From NCBI RefSeq assembly GCF_040807025.1, contig NC_090946.1:79420641-79484640 (forward strand): a stretch of DNA of 64,000 nt, given 5' to 3'. The stretch is from Struthio camelus. Its lineage: Eukaryota; Chordata; Aves; Struthioniformes; Struthionidae. The stretch's first letter is position 1. Every line of letters begins with the position of its first letter. The translations under genes were made by a program, and so were the position numbers. Under the pieces are notes generated by a model that did no database searches, was not told where the DNA came from, and was given only the letters and a program-made list of their open reading frames with translations. Positions 13,201-28,200 of this stretch are shown piece by piece.

Positions 13201-16200
13201 AACAATTAAAACACTTCATTTACAAAAAATTATCATCCACTAGACTTGATAATGTTTTTGCTGAATCAAGAATGTGCATTTATATGCATTTAAACACTAG
13301 TATGAAAACGTTAGAGAAGTAAACATGAATAAATCGAATGTTAGTTATTTATGTAATATTTTTTTTCCGAGTTGTCAAGCTGCATTTCTGTGGAGGCTAG
13401 CATTACAATAAAAACAGAAATAGCATTTAACAGTAACCAAGTCAGGCTACCAGATTTCAGGTAGGTATTGAAAGGGAGGGTATGAAATCAAGGGCTTGTG
13501 TGAAATTTTTCTGTGCAATAGAACGCTATCATTTTTTTGAAGGAAATTAGAAACAGCACTAACATACAAAGATGTAAATGATTGAAGTAGGGAATACAGT
13601 ACATTAACTGGAGTCATATTCTATAAAATGTATCAGGGATAATTCATCTTCCATTTAAAAATACTTTATCAAATTACATTAAAATCAAATCTTAGAGTAT
13701 TTTCATGTCATGACTGGGACATTGCTTTGTTACACAGAGGTTCTGTTTAAATTTCCAGCTGTGCAAACAGCTGTGACAATTTACTGCTCTCGAAAATTTC
13801 ATCTGTAAAATAGGAGTAACTACTGTCTAAGATTGCAGAGAACACAGAAAAGGGTTCCTTATGCTGTGCACATGGCACCTAGTACAGTGGTATCGTGATC
13901 TTATCAGGGTCCTGGCGGTACTGTTGTACAACAGTTGTCAGTCAAGAGCCATCCAAGCTCTGCCTCGATGCCAAGAATGAGCTGTGCTGTCCATGTTTAG
14001 CACTGTTTGCACAGAGCTGATAAAAACTACCCCCACTATTGGTTCCCGCAAACTAATGCAACTGATAAATGATAATGGACTCTTCTGATGTCTACAAAAC
14101 CTAAACTCTCAGTGATATTATTTGAATGTTGCTCCTTAGCAAGCTTTGAAATCTCTGAAATTAATATTTCTTATAGTGTTGCAGTCTGCAGTCCAAACAG
14201 TGGCAAATGTAAGAATCACCAGAGCAGCCTCCTCTGCAGCTAGACAGATGCTGAAAACCACTACTGCAGCTGGTAAGTGAGACAGTAAATGTGCTCCTGC
14301 TTGTCGAGCTCTGTCTTGATAAGTAACTGCTCAGCATAGTGTGCTGTAAAGACCATGCCCTGGCTAGTGCTAGCTAGTAAGCACTGGAAACAACATATGG
14401 ATGTTTGTGCTGCAGTTAAACTCGTTATCAGATGATATACTGAGACAGCTCTATCTTTAGGATCTTGCTTGCATCTCAGGCACTCTTTTGTGATGTAGAA
14501 ATATATCAGCTTGTTCTAAAATGTCTTAGCACACTGCATTCTGCTGTGTGGTTGTCTGTTTGGAATAGTTAAAGACTGCATGTAAATCATGCCAAACTGT
14601 CATGTAAGAAATGAACTAAATGCTCCATCACTAAGACTCTCATCTGGAATCTCTGTTGCAATGTTTAAATCAAGATGTTGAAACCAGCACTGGACAGTTT
14701 CCCACAAAATCCCTCAGTGTGGAGTATCGATATCCATATGGTAATTACAGCCTGAAAGAACAGAAACAGAACTGAGTAAAGGTTTGCCAATTTGATGTAT
14801 CGCTATTTTGAGGATACGTGATTAATAGGTCTGTGATCAGAAACACGCATCTCTGCAAGACATGAAAGCCTGTGCTCTTTGGGCCCGGAATTTCTTTTCA
14901 TCCATGTTTGTCTGTTTACCAGAACAGGGGAACTTGATGATTACTGAAAGGGAAATTTTTAGTATATGTTTTGAATTTTTTGCAATGTGCTTTTTATTAC
15001 ATATGACAGAAGTAAAACCCTAGGCTTGAAAGTACAGCTGTCATAGCAGTGATTTCAATCTACCAGTTGCCCACCATATAGAAATTTAAAAATCTGCGAT
15101 CAGACTGATTTGACAGTATCTCTTCAGCCTTTGAGGAAGTAAGATACTTCTTGTTTTTATCATTTCTGTGGTGTACACCTTAAAATAGAGCTATATGATT
15201 CTCTATATTTATAAAGCGTTTAGCTTCTCATATAGGTATAATGTGAATATATGACAACTTCTAAAGTGACTTAATCTGATTTCCTTTCTTGGTTATGTCA
15301 TTTAATGTGCTGTTAAATCCTAGGACAGGTTTTTTTTATATGAACTTAATTAGGTGTCTGCCTTCTAGCCGCCTCCCACTCAACCCTCACAGTTGCTCCC
15401 TCTTTTTAACGGCTAGTCTGTTTTTATGGCACTTCTTGGTGAAAGATCATCTTAATTGGATGCTTCTTTGATCTTCTGGAGTTTCTTTTGTTCTAGGAAG
15501 CCAGCCACAAAGAAAGACAGCAAATGTAGGAAAGCAGAAGAAGGCAGTCAAACCTGACATCATGGAGGTAGGGAGTTTTGTGTTTGAAATGGAAAAGCAA
15601 TAAAACAGATTTAAAAGTGAATAATGAACTGTAGTATGTTGGTGCCTGATCTAAAGTAGATTACACTGTTTGGAGTAATTTAGCTGTTGGATTGCTTTTT
15701 TGTTTGTTTTCATGTTAATATTATTATCTCTTAGAGATCAAGAACTCTGGTTCCAGTCAGACTCTAAAAGCCAGATGTAGGCAAGGTCATTCTCACAGCA
15801 ATGCTTAAAATCAGTCATTTCTGCTTGATTGGATGGTGCTTCATTAATACAAGTATGTTCTCGAGTAGTTGTTCAGGTAAAAAGGAAGTTGTACAGTGTT
15901 TTTTATGTGAAGGAAATATATAAAATTCCAAAGCTTGTGCTTGCGAATAGGTGCTAACTGTTCACAAGAATCTACAGGTTACTACAGCTGAAGGTCACAG
16001 ATTTGAAGAACATGTTCAAATGTGCATGTGCTCTCTGTTCACAAATCTTTGCTTCAGCGAGGGGCACAGGTGGTTATACAAGTCTACAGACCCATCAGGT
16101 TCCTTACATATGCAATTCATAAACAAAAGGTGACAGGCCTGTTTAAGCTAAATGCAGTGAGCTTCACTGATATCAATTAGTTGAATGTTACACTGTTAAA

Positions 16201-19200
16201 GGACTTTTAAAATGTGTTCGTAAGAACTTGATTTAAGTAAAATGTAAGCACAACTAAATTGCTATTAAGGAAAAAAGCAACAAAATGTTCAACTACAACT
16301 GTGCTCAAGTGTGCAAGTAATAGAAAATTCACTGGTAAGCCAGATTTTAGGAGGAAGCTGTATGGATTTATATTGTCATGTATTTTCAAATTTGGTATGC
16401 TTACAGGGATGACTTGATTACTGATCCTCAAGTTTTGACTGATTTAAATGAGAGAAGATGATCTTAGCTGAAATATCTCATAAAAGTCTGATGCTTAAAC
16501 TAGTAAGCAAATGGCTTGTACAGTTTGCTGTTTTTAGCTAGTGTTTGTAAATGTTGTGCAATTCATTCCTCTTTGACAACAGGCTCTGAATTAGATGGTG
16601 CTTAGGTAATTGTGTGGGACTTCAGAAGCAGAAAAATAAAAGCATTTTTAGGTTTGAACCTCCAAAAAGTCCAGCAAATATTGAATCCTGCAAGATAGAT
16701 AGATTTACAATAATTGAAGGCACACATTCTGGTTTCCAGTGTTACTGCTCTAACAGCTCTTTTCTACATCAACTTAAGAGATTGCAGTATGAGAACTTGT
16801 GGTAGTCCTCCAACACAGATATCCAAAAAACCTGTCTATATATTCATGCGTTGATAGCCCTGTGTAAGAAGCATCGTCTTTTCTTGTTCCTTATGCTCTG
16901 CTATCCCTTCTTGCCTAGTGTCTCCCCCACACCTCCCATCTCTACTCCTATTTCAAAAACTGCAACTATTCTCTAGTATCATCCTAAACTGTGCTGTAAG
17001 TGCATGCCAACACTGACAGGAGGCTAACTGCTGAAGTGCAGGCATTTATCTTGGCTCGGGTAGATACCCCTTCACAGGCAGCAATTACTTTGTATTTACC
17101 AGTTGGTAAACACTTGCTGTAACCTCAGTCATCTAGTCACAAGTAGTGTATTAACATTTGAATTCAAGGCTCACATGCCAAGCAAGGTTATCTAAAGTAT
17201 TACGAGATTTTCGGTGGATTGAAGATGCATATTTTCTTGAAAGACAGTCTAAACTCTTTTGGCTGATTCGACTAATATTATCTCAATACTAATATCTTAA
17301 AAATGCATTCTATATGACTGTATAATCACTCATCTCACAGGAATTTGGACTCAACTTACTAACTTTCCCTCCTCTTTGGACTAAGTTCTGTTGTCCTAAC
17401 TGCACTTGTGCTCTCCTTCCCTTGAACTGCATTCCTCACCTATCAACTTATTTTAGCTTGTTCTTCAGTCTTTGGTTTGCAATATCTATATAAGCTATGA
17501 ATATTCAATAGGCCTCGTTGAATTTGGTGCCAGCAACTCTGCTCTTGAGCTTATCACCCAAGCATTTTGTTCCCAGCAAGTGGTAAAAAGCACTTCATTT
17601 TAATTACTGCTCTGGTAGGCCAGGTGTTCTGCTACTTCAGCCCCTTCAGCGGATTGTTCTTTTCCTCACACTCAAGCGCTACCCCAGCTGCTAGAATGGT
17701 TTGCGAGCGTCACATCCAGTTGGGCCGACTGATAAATCAAGAGTTCTGTATGTGTGTTCTGTTGTAGAAGGCTACGTTCTAGAAACTGTTCCCTTCCTGA
17801 TAGCTTTCTGACAGTCACATTAGAGTTCAGTGTGTGCCTGTAGTAGGCATCAGAGTCATTTGATAACACAGTGTTCACTTTGTCTATTTTGTGCTGTTTT
17901 AGGTACTTCCTTTTAAGCATGAAGTAGATCAAAATGCTCAACTGGATCCAGTGGTGGAAGATTCTGTAGCTGATTCTAAACATTTAGCATCAGTAGAACT
18001 TCAGCAGGAACAGACGTCAGTGGAAAAGGAAAACGTTTTGCTGACCAACAGTTCTTCCCCAGGGAGAGCTAGAACACGCTCTTTTGCACCTCAGAACTTT
18101 GTGTTTCAGCCGCTAAATGGATTAGCAACCTACAAGGTCACACCCATGACTCCTTCTAGGGCAAATGCATTTTTGACACCTGATGCCTTCTGGGATTTTT
18201 CAGAAACTTCAGTGTAAGATTCTTTCTCCTAATGGCCTAAAACGCTAGGGAACCTTTTTGTGCTGCTACAGAAAACATCGTCTTTTTATAAGGACATTGC
18301 ATGTGTAACAAATTGTTCTGATGTTGAAACACCTGATGATTGCTATCTTTACCCAACCAAACGTGGGCATAACATAATGGCAAAGAAAGCTGTAATCCAT
18401 AATCTTCTCTATGCTGTAGAAGTAGAGCAGCTCAAGATAGTATATATCAAGGACTGTGCTGTGTGTATATATATATAAACACACATACATGTATACACAC
18501 ACATACATATGTACTCAGCTGTACTCCCTTTAAATGGAATAGTTTGAATTGTGTAGTGTTGAATGTAAAATAAGAGAATTCAAAACTCAGCTGTGCAATG
18601 TTGTGTGGTGTTGGCCATATATGGTATCAGTTTCTCAGTGTGTCTTAACATGTATTCTCATTTCCAGTAACACAGCTGAAAAATCCAGAGAAACTAAAGC
18701 ACAAGAGCCTAATTTTAAAAGTCAAGTTGTGCCTGCTGGTAAAAGCATTCAAGAACAGGAAATCATTGCAAGTTTGAAAGCAGAAAAAGGTATAAAGCTC
18801 ATATTTAGTTTATCATTCTGTATTTTTAGTTTTTACCAGATTCTGAACAAATATCTGTCTATTATGTTTTTCAGCATGTGAATTAGCTGAGAACACCTCC
18901 ATTCAGAGATCAAATGAAACAACCTCTGTTTCTACAGATACGACAGCACTTGGAACAAAGTCAGATGATTTAAGAGAGCAGGAGCACAATGTGCTCTATT
19001 TCAGGTTTGTGTTCATTTGTTTCACTTTCTTGCTTTCTGTTTTGAAATCCTTCGCGTGAGTAACAGGATATCATGGAAAGATTAGCTTATGATAGTTGAT
19101 GTCTGTCAGGAGTGATCTGGATAGGCACTCGTTCCTGTCTTCCCTTTGGAATTGTTAGTGCAAGAATATAAATTTCTGGAGATTAGCACCTTATCCTAAG

Positions 19201-22200
19201 GGACGCAAGCTTGAGAACAGTAATGTGGAAATTGCATCTCAGAAGCCAGCAAATTAAGCAATTTAATGACTTCTACTCAAAAACAGTGAAAAAAACTTTT
19301 GCTTTCTTTGAAAGCAAGAGGATACTAATCAATACTGACAGTTACAAGTGGTGACAGCAGTTAGAATATTCTCCAAAAATTTTTTTCACTATCCCTTTAT
19401 TTTTAGAAACATTCTTCAGTCTGAGACTGAGAGGCTGATATCTCACTGCCTCCAGTGGGATGGAAAATTGGAGATGGACATTCCAGAGGATGGTAAGACC
19501 AACCTTGCAATAGGCTCTAGAAGGGATTTTGTGGCAGTTGGAGGTGACAGAGGAAAGTACCACTATCTAATTAAGTTTGCCAAATGGCACTGTCTAGAGC
19601 ACATAGTAAAAGTTGTATTGGATAAGGTGTAGAGTTGTACCTGTCCGAATATAAAAAGCTTTGCTTCATCTCCTGATGCTAAAACTCGCATATAGTATTT
19701 GATGTGATGGGAGCTGATAGTGAAATGAATGGAGTGCCTATCAAAACTAGTGTCTTTCTGTTGTCAGTTCTAAGTGTATTTAAGTGCACAAACTTTAACC
19801 AAGCTAAAAGATTTTTAAATAAAATCAGGACTTAATATAGAACAAGTATTTGTGTCTGAGAGAATGAGGAAGCCTTATTAATGCTTTATCTTAAAGGCTT
19901 ACAGAGATAGTAAATTGGTTTGGAAATGGCAAGTTTAGAAGAGTTCGATTAATAAGTATGCTCCATAAGTGTTGTATTGCAGGTATGGAGTTGGTTCAAG
20001 CAATAAAGAAATTCCAGACTTTCTAAATACTTGCATCAATTGTGAATTGATGAATTATTTGCAGATTTACTTTCTTTATTGTTTTCTTCTTACCGTCAGC
20101 TAAAGATCTCATTCGCACAACAGTTGGTCAGACAAGACTGCTCATAGCAGAAAGGTTTAAACAGTTTGAAGGACTGGTGGATAACTGTGAATTTAAACGA
20201 GGTGAAAAAGAAACAACGTGTACAGATTTGGATGGGTTTTGGGATATGGTCAATTTTCAGGTATGTACTTGCATGTTAACCTAGAGAATAAAGAACGTCT
20301 AAAATGGGATTATTTAGGTGTAACTTGAAACTGGTTTTCACTTGAATATTCAAATCCTGGTATTTTCTATGTAAAAAATGCAGGTCTCTGTTTAACACTT
20401 TCTCATAGAGGATAGTACTAGCTGGTATACTGTGATCACTATGTAGTGGGCCAGGGCATCTCTTGTGCCTTCTCATGGTTTGTGTGCCTTGGTTTTCTTT
20501 GGAATGAAGGTGCAAGCAAATGGCGTGCAGGTAGGACTAATTCTGTTTGGAGTGAGGATATGGTCACTGTCCACTTGGACCAAAAGCTGGGAAACATTCC
20601 TGAATCTCGCCTGAAAAGTAGGAGTCTTATGCCTGCTGTATGAGAATAAAGCAGAAACTGCAATAGCATTGTTTAAAGGAGAGCTAGGTGATGGGAAATC
20701 TTCTCCTGTTCTAAGGAGATGCTTCCATTGGCTTCAGAATGAAATATAATGTTCTAAATGATCCAAAAGTCTCTCCTTAATAGCATTTGTGCATCAGTAT
20801 TCAACAAAGGAACTTGTAACTGGTTAAATCAAAGGCAGAGATGCATTTGATGTTGATTCAACTCCTATTCGTAGGTCTTGAATTTCTTCAAGAAAGTAGT
20901 TGGGTTTGATCTGTTTCTGAAACATCAGATGTTTGTAGGGAACTTTGCTAGAACCAGTAACTTGAAAAGCATGGCTTACCTATGTTTACTATATTGCTGC
21001 GGGCAATTAAAGTTTCTCTTGAGCATCCTTTTCTTTTTCCTACTACTCAGAGTAACAGAATTGCTAACTCTCTTCCTGTTTTTGCACTCATTGTGTATTT
21101 GCATCTTCTGAGTTTTGGGGAAGTTGTAAAAGGCTTATTACTTCAGCGACTGGTCTGCTGTGAAGAAGCCTTGTATGGTCTTAGTAAATGAGACAAGTGT
21201 CTTCATTATAAAGGCTAAGGAGAAAGACTGACACACTAAGTATTGGTCAGGGAGCAGGTAATACTGCTAGAGCTAGCTTGCATCCCTGTCTGCAGGATGT
21301 CATGAACAAGCAAAGAGTGCATCGAGCAGCTGTTGAGGTGGCCGGAAGTTTAAAAGAGCAAACAAGTTGGCACAATGTCTTTCCTGTGTAATGGAAAACT
21401 CATGCTTGTTTGGTTTAAGAACGATTATACGGTGTGTTCTTTTTCATTCCTTAAATATGACCATTATCAAATTTTTAACTCTACGTTCAGCACAAGAGGA
21501 GGCTGTAAACCAGCTCCTTAATTATAGATGTTGGATTTGTTGAATGTTTCTATACTTCCCTCATTACCCTTTAAACTAGAGAAATGAGACCAGTCTGATC
21601 TTGTCATCTAATCTGAAGCTTATGTATGTTAGCATGTAACTTCTTGTCAGCTGTATGAGAACATTTAATAGTTTGTATTGGTTGGTGGTTTAGTCTGCTT
21701 CTGTACTTGAAAAGTGCCTAAATGCACAATGTGCTTAAACTTTATCCTAACTTAATATGCTTAAACTTTATGCTTAAACATAAGTCATCTGACTTTGTTA
21801 AATGCTATTCTATTGTGAATCTGATGCAAGTCTCACATATTAAACCTGGACTTTTCTGGGATTTCCAATAGATTGAAGATGTGAATAAAAAATTTGATAA
21901 TCTGAAGAAGCTTCAAGATAATGAGTGGCAACCACTTGATGTGCCAAGCAAAGGAATTATCAAGGTATAAATAACTCCTAAAGAGTGTCTCATATGGCAT
22001 CAAAATGCAACGTGTTGAGATATCTCAAATAACTAGTAAGCTATTGCCATAATGAAGACTCTTCTTTAAGGCTTTAGAAGAAACTTCTCTTTCTTATCTG
22101 GTATTCGTTAGATGTTAATGATGATGTTTAAAAATTGTTGTGATGTTAGCTGCCTCTTCCTGCTGAGAAAATTAGAACTAAGAATTTACAGTCACTCCCT

Positions 22201-25200
22201 TGGGAGTTGCCGAGTAAGGCAAGTCTGTTAAATGTAGAATAGAAATTTACTCTTAAGATGTTTTTAAAAAAAAAAACTCTGTGATCCACTGGTGTTGGTA
22301 CTGACTTAACTGAAGAAGAAACTCTACACAGCAATTTGACAGTGACTAACAGTTTTAAGCAATGAGTGCTAAACTAATATTGGTGCCCGTTAGGGCATTA
22401 GTACCACAGGTAGCGTTAAACATCTAACTCTCTAAGCATGCACGAATCTGATGCTGCCCAAAATAAGCTATTGCTTATTGCAAAGTAAGCTATAATGTAA
22501 GCTATTTTATCTACTCTTTGACTTGGAATATAGAATCATTTCTAATGACTGAACATAATCATATTTGCACGGCCTAAACGCTGACCAGTTCTTTGAGACT
22601 GCTCAGCTAATTATAAAAACGATATGAAGGCCTATAAGAAACTCTAGGCAGAGGAAACTAAGTGGAATGTAGTCCATGTCAACTGAGCATACATATCAGA
22701 ACCTACACATGATACGAAACACTACACTTCTGGAAAAAATGGTTGCCAGAAGAAAATTCACGGGGTGACCGGTGTCCGTCTTATGTCCCTGCCACTAGGA
22801 GTCCCTATATTCCACTGTTCTCAGGCCTCTAAAGGAAGAATTTTAACTGGAGTTCTTAGAAAAACAGTTGCGCTGAGTATTTCTGACCTGCAGGCTTCCT
22901 GTGAAAATTCCTTAACGTTGTTGGCACAGACTAGCCTTTATAGCTGAATGGCAGTACAAGACATTCTGGAGGTGAGCAGAGATCTTGTCTCCAGCATGTC
23001 TGTTGCCTGTTGCTGTCCTTGTGTGTGGCCAGCAGCTGCAGTAGCCAGCAGCCACATAGATATTTGGATGTAATTGCCCCAACTGAAGCTTCCAGATGTG
23101 ACCAAACTTTCTTACAATTTCAGAAAAAGACTGTTCCAAATGGGGTATCCAAACCAAAGCTGGGAGCGGCTGGAAGAACTGCTGCCCGAAGCCGGCTTGC
23201 TGCTATAAAAGCAGCTATGAGGGATAAAATGAAGCATGAGGGAGCTGCTGATTGTACACACCAGGAGAAGCCACCAGAAGTAGAAAAAGTGGTTTTTGAA
23301 GGAGGATTTTTTAGAGTTGAAAGCCCTGTGAAATCCTTTCCAGGTAGGTGAGGCTTAATCTTGATTTCTGTGACCTGGAACTCCTGAAGAGACCTGAACA
23401 AGCTGATTGAGGAGGAATTACGCTGTTTATACTGGATGCTGTTGTTTCCCTCCAGTGTTGGGTAGAATTAATGTTTCAAGTCAAGGTTAATTATGTCAGG
23501 GAACCCAGCAAACTGTTCTACCTGGATACTTTGATAGGAGTATGGCAACATTATGTCTGCTTAGACAGAAATGTGAAAACAGCTGATACGTGGTGGTTCA
23601 GCATTTGGTTAGCTATGAAGTTTTAATCTGAGTATTCCCAGACTTAGCTGACAAGCTGTTCATCAAGATCAGTGTATGTTAATGTCCTTTATTTAATCTC
23701 TTGCAGTACTGTCAAAGCTGCAAATAAAATATGCCGGTCTTCATGTTCATCAAGATTGTAATGTTTCAGTCTGCTAGAAAAGCTGTTTAATGGTTTTCTT
23801 GAGCACACACTCAAAATATAATTTTATTTTCAGCATCTTATTGCAATCTCTGTGAAGCCAGTGTTTTCAGTAATCCTTGATTCTTGGAGAGTCGTTCGAC
23901 TTCCTTCCATTTCTGGTTCTCAATCTGACTTTGAATTTTCCAGTTTGATTTTTGTGTAGACTTTTTTCCTTATCGCAAGACTAGTGACTTTTTAAATATG
24001 CTTGCTGTTAGTACAAAAGAGCTTCTGAAAAGGTTTGAGCAGCATTGGCTTTAAGCTCTGTTAGACAACTGATTATAAGGAGCAATTATGTATCTATGTC
24101 TTTTTTTACTTCTATTAACATTTTTGAACGTGAGAGACTTAATAAAGACAACTTACACTGTGTGGACGTTTTAATATGAACAGCAAATCTCACTATATCA
24201 GGTTCTTTCTGAAGGAATAGTCATTACTAAATTTCTTAATTTGAGTTGAGATAGTTTTGTGACATACTGATTTGCTCTTGTCATTTTTATTCAGTTTTGC
24301 TGGCAGTGTATGTAAGATTTCAGGTTATCATTTGTATAAAACACTTCAAGTAGTAGAAACTAAACAATGTTTCTAGCTAGAACCCTAATAAGCAGTTGAT
24401 TTCATCTTCTGTAAACTGCTGTAATAACAAAACATTAAACACTCTTTTCAGGCTTGCTTTCAAAGACACCTCGTAGATCTTCCCAGTGGACTTCTGAAAA
24501 ACTAGCAACTCCGAGATCTTCCAAGAGAGCTTTGCTTCAGAGCAATCTTTCTGCTCTGTGTAACCCTGAGGATACAACTGCCAAACAAACGCCAGCACTC
24601 AAAGACTTTCATGCAGCACAAAATTTGAAAATACAACAATTTCCCACTAGAAAACCTCTCCCGGGTGGTTTTCTTGAACAAAGGTAGATATGTTAAGGCA
24701 ACTTGCAATTAACTTTTTTCTACGAATAATTTTATAATTTTAATTGAAAGAATTAATATTAATGCCCATTAAATGTTACCTTCCAATCTGGTAGGGATAA
24801 AGATTGCTAAGTCTTTGTTTCTTTTCCTTCCCTCAAATAAATGTTAGAACTTTGCTTCTCAAATGTAATTTCTGTTCTGGAGTAGAAGTTTATTTTTTGC
24901 CCAGAAAGTCTGAGGGGGCTGCCTAGTGCCAAGCAAGGAAGCGTAACTGCAGGACAAATTATCAAATCAGTTGGCCTAAGTCAAAACCTGTAGAAAACTT
25001 GAAAGAGTGAAAACACTTCTGTTTCTCTTTCAGCATTTCCCAAGTTGCAGAAGAACATCGTCCTGTAGCTGGCACAGCAGAGGGAACCAGCGTAAGTCAT
25101 GTACAGTTCATGTGTATGCTTTAAATACCTATTTCTACTATTAACAAAAAATATATATTTACCTCTTATGTGGTATGTGTCTTGGATTTTGATTGTCCAT

Positions 25201-28200
25201 GCAGACTTGAGTGTGAGCTGCTGGATGTCACACGTGGTACTGCAAAACACTTCTTTTTGTCAGCAGCAGTGTCTTTACATAATGCTTCACTTCTTACTGC
25301 AGCAGTTCTAAACACCTGAGAAGTCCTGCAGAGATGAAACCCCCTTGGATCTTACCTAAGGTCGTTTGGGCTGCACTGTTCAACGTTTGTAAACTAAATT
25401 TAGTTTTCTACTTGGCATGCAAACATGGAAATACCAGCAGCTTGGAGTACTTCTCTTGCATTGAGCTGAACTCTTGTCAGGAAATAGAGTTCAAACTTTC
25501 TTGCCATCCCTTCAGGATAAGGGTGCCCAATCTGGATTTTCTGGTTTGGCAATTCTTTTTATTATGCTTGACACTTGGATTTCTGATCAAGTCCTCGTCA
25601 AGATGTCTTCTGTATTCCTCAGGCTGGTGCTTTTGCCTTCTCGGTATAGATGTAGATAGGGATTGGTTCCTGGGCTGCAGTTTTTGGGCCTCCTCTAGCC
25701 CTTTGGGAGTTACCTTTTGGAGCTCCTGTTGGCTACTATATGACACTTGTCACCTGGGCAAGCAATGCTCCTTGAAGTCCGCTACCTGTCTTCCTGGTGT
25801 GGGTTTTTTAAATGCTTTGGCATGTGGGGACCATGGCTGAAGGCAGCAGCAGCACATAGGTCTCTGGGTCCTCATGTTGTCATAGGTGGGCTTTGGACTG
25901 TTCTATTGCTTAAAGTTATAGCAAGAGCATTGTTAGTAATACAAGTACTAGAGTTCAGAAATCCATGCCCTGAAATACGAGGACTTCATGACATGCTTAC
26001 TTTTGAGGGCTTGTAGCCATTAAAAATAGGAATGTGGCCTCTGTAGTTCAGATGATGCTGTGTTAGTCAGCAAAGGCCAGCACTTTGGAGTTCAATAATC
26101 ATCCTTTAGTACTGTTGTTAGAAGTGTAGCATCTTAATTTTTGTTTGCTATAGCCTGGACCTGTGCAGCACTACAGCAGCTTTTCTGGGGCCTGCTAGCA
26201 TTCCAGCAGCTGCCATATTCCTGCTATTGACTGCCAATTCTGTTGTATTGATTTCCCTTTTCATCTGTCCTATTTAGAAACAGGCAGATATGTTCTTGTT
26301 TGTTTGTATCAGCCTCATATACATAAATGTCAATGAACAGCATTCTCTTCCTTGGCTTCTAACTCAGCTATACTGATAGCCCATCTTTATTCAGAATCTA
26401 ATATACAAAACATCTTGCTGAATGAATTTGCTCTTTTTCCTTTTACTTCATTCTTTCCCTGTCACATGAGAAGTTTCTTGTTGGTGATGACCCTCTTTGG
26501 GGAAAATTGTGAGAATCTTTAACGTTCAGTATTACCCATAGATTTTTCTTGAGGTGAAGTCTCATTAGGAGAATATTTATCATCCTCAACAATTTTTAAG
26601 CACTTCAGTTAAGTTCAAAATCTTCTTTGAGGTGGAAGAACTTCCTTTATACTCTCTTTAAGAGATTGTCAAGCTTAAGAAGGTATTTGGGAAAAGTTTA
26701 TATGAAGTAGATCACAGCTTTGTCCTGCATGTCCTTTGTACAGTGTCCTGCATTGAGTCTCCATCTCTCCTGAGTTGTCCTTGAAAACTGTAAATGAGGT
26801 ATATGGACTAGGTTTGACCTAACCAGTGATGTGCTGGTTTCTGCAAGCTCGCATCCCGTGAACGCCCTGGCTATCTTTTCAACTTTGTGCTTCTGCATCA
26901 ATAGCTGACAAACTTTCTTTCAGTGCAGACAAAACAGAGAATAAGAAAGCTTCCCAGTGTCTTAAGTACTGCCTTATGTCCTTCTTATTTCACTGATGCT
27001 GCTCCTTTCGTTCTCTGGGAAACAAATATAGCTGCTGCTGACATCTTTAGCCTCACAAAGAGTTAGGAACAGTTAAAATTCCTGTTTTTCAGATGCTGGA
27101 AAATCCTGACAGTGAATCAAAAGAAATGGATGGCATGGAAGAGATGGAACTATATGCCGCAGAACAAGGACAAGATATTGTCATGCGCAGTCCAGAGAAG
27201 GACATCTGCACAGAGACTAACTTGGCTCACTCTGGAGAACCAAAAATACCACACCCTAAGCCAGGTGCATATCTTAACGCTGTTCGGTGTAATTTATGTA
27301 GTATTGCTGGGGCCTCATGTTTATTTTCAAGTCTTATGGTACTCTAGGTATTAATTTTTGAAAGCATTTTCATTTGTGTAGTTTTGTCAATCTATGTATG
27401 CTTGTAGCACAACCTACCTAGCATTAGCTAGCATGACTTACGCAGGCTGCGTGTGTTTAGCAGACAGCGCCCCTCAGATTTTTTTGGGGTTGTTTTCCTC
27501 CAATATGTGAAGTAGAAAGCTGGTAAAAAGGTTTGCATTAGAAGTAAATGCAGACAGTTCAGTTTTTCCTCATAACTGCAGAAAACCATACAGCTTTTTC
27601 CAGCATTAGCAGCAGACTAATTTTTTAAAATATTGAAATACTTTTATTTTTCAGATGCTTTGTGTAGTGATTTCACGTGCACTGGTAGAAATCCTTTTGA
27701 TATGGTAAGTTGCCCATTTGTTTGTAGTACTGTGAACCTTTCCTACAGAATTAGTCATTACATAGAGAAAATTAAACTCTATAAGAAGATGTTATCAAGC
27801 CAATTCATACAACTTATTCTAATAAATACCGGCCATGATTCCTCTCTCCCTGCAGTGGCTCAGACTGTTGTTCCTTATTGCACAGGTTGATCATAGGATG
27901 AATCAGACATTTGTAACAGAAGCATATGACCGATTCTTATCAGATTGATCCTTTAAATCATATTCCTTGTGTGTTTCCTTGTAAATATTTACTAACATAA
28001 TCTGTTTGAACTGGCTGGTTTTTTCCTTCTACTTTCTTATGGGAGTTTTCCAGGTCTTTGCATCTCTGGTTTTAACACTTTAGCTTTGAGAGCTGGAAGT
28101 AAGCTTCAACAGAAAAAAGCAGGTGTACAAAGACTTTCAAAACTGCTTAAAGAATTTGGATATCCAGTTTCCTCAGGCTCTTGTGAAAAATCCTTTCTAA

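Noticed and set aside
25334-25840. 168-codon plus-strand frame in DLGAP5 intron 16
   Set aside because: Cys/Leu/Trp-rich shadow of a more hydrophilic minus-strand frame; no splice support, no homology recognised.
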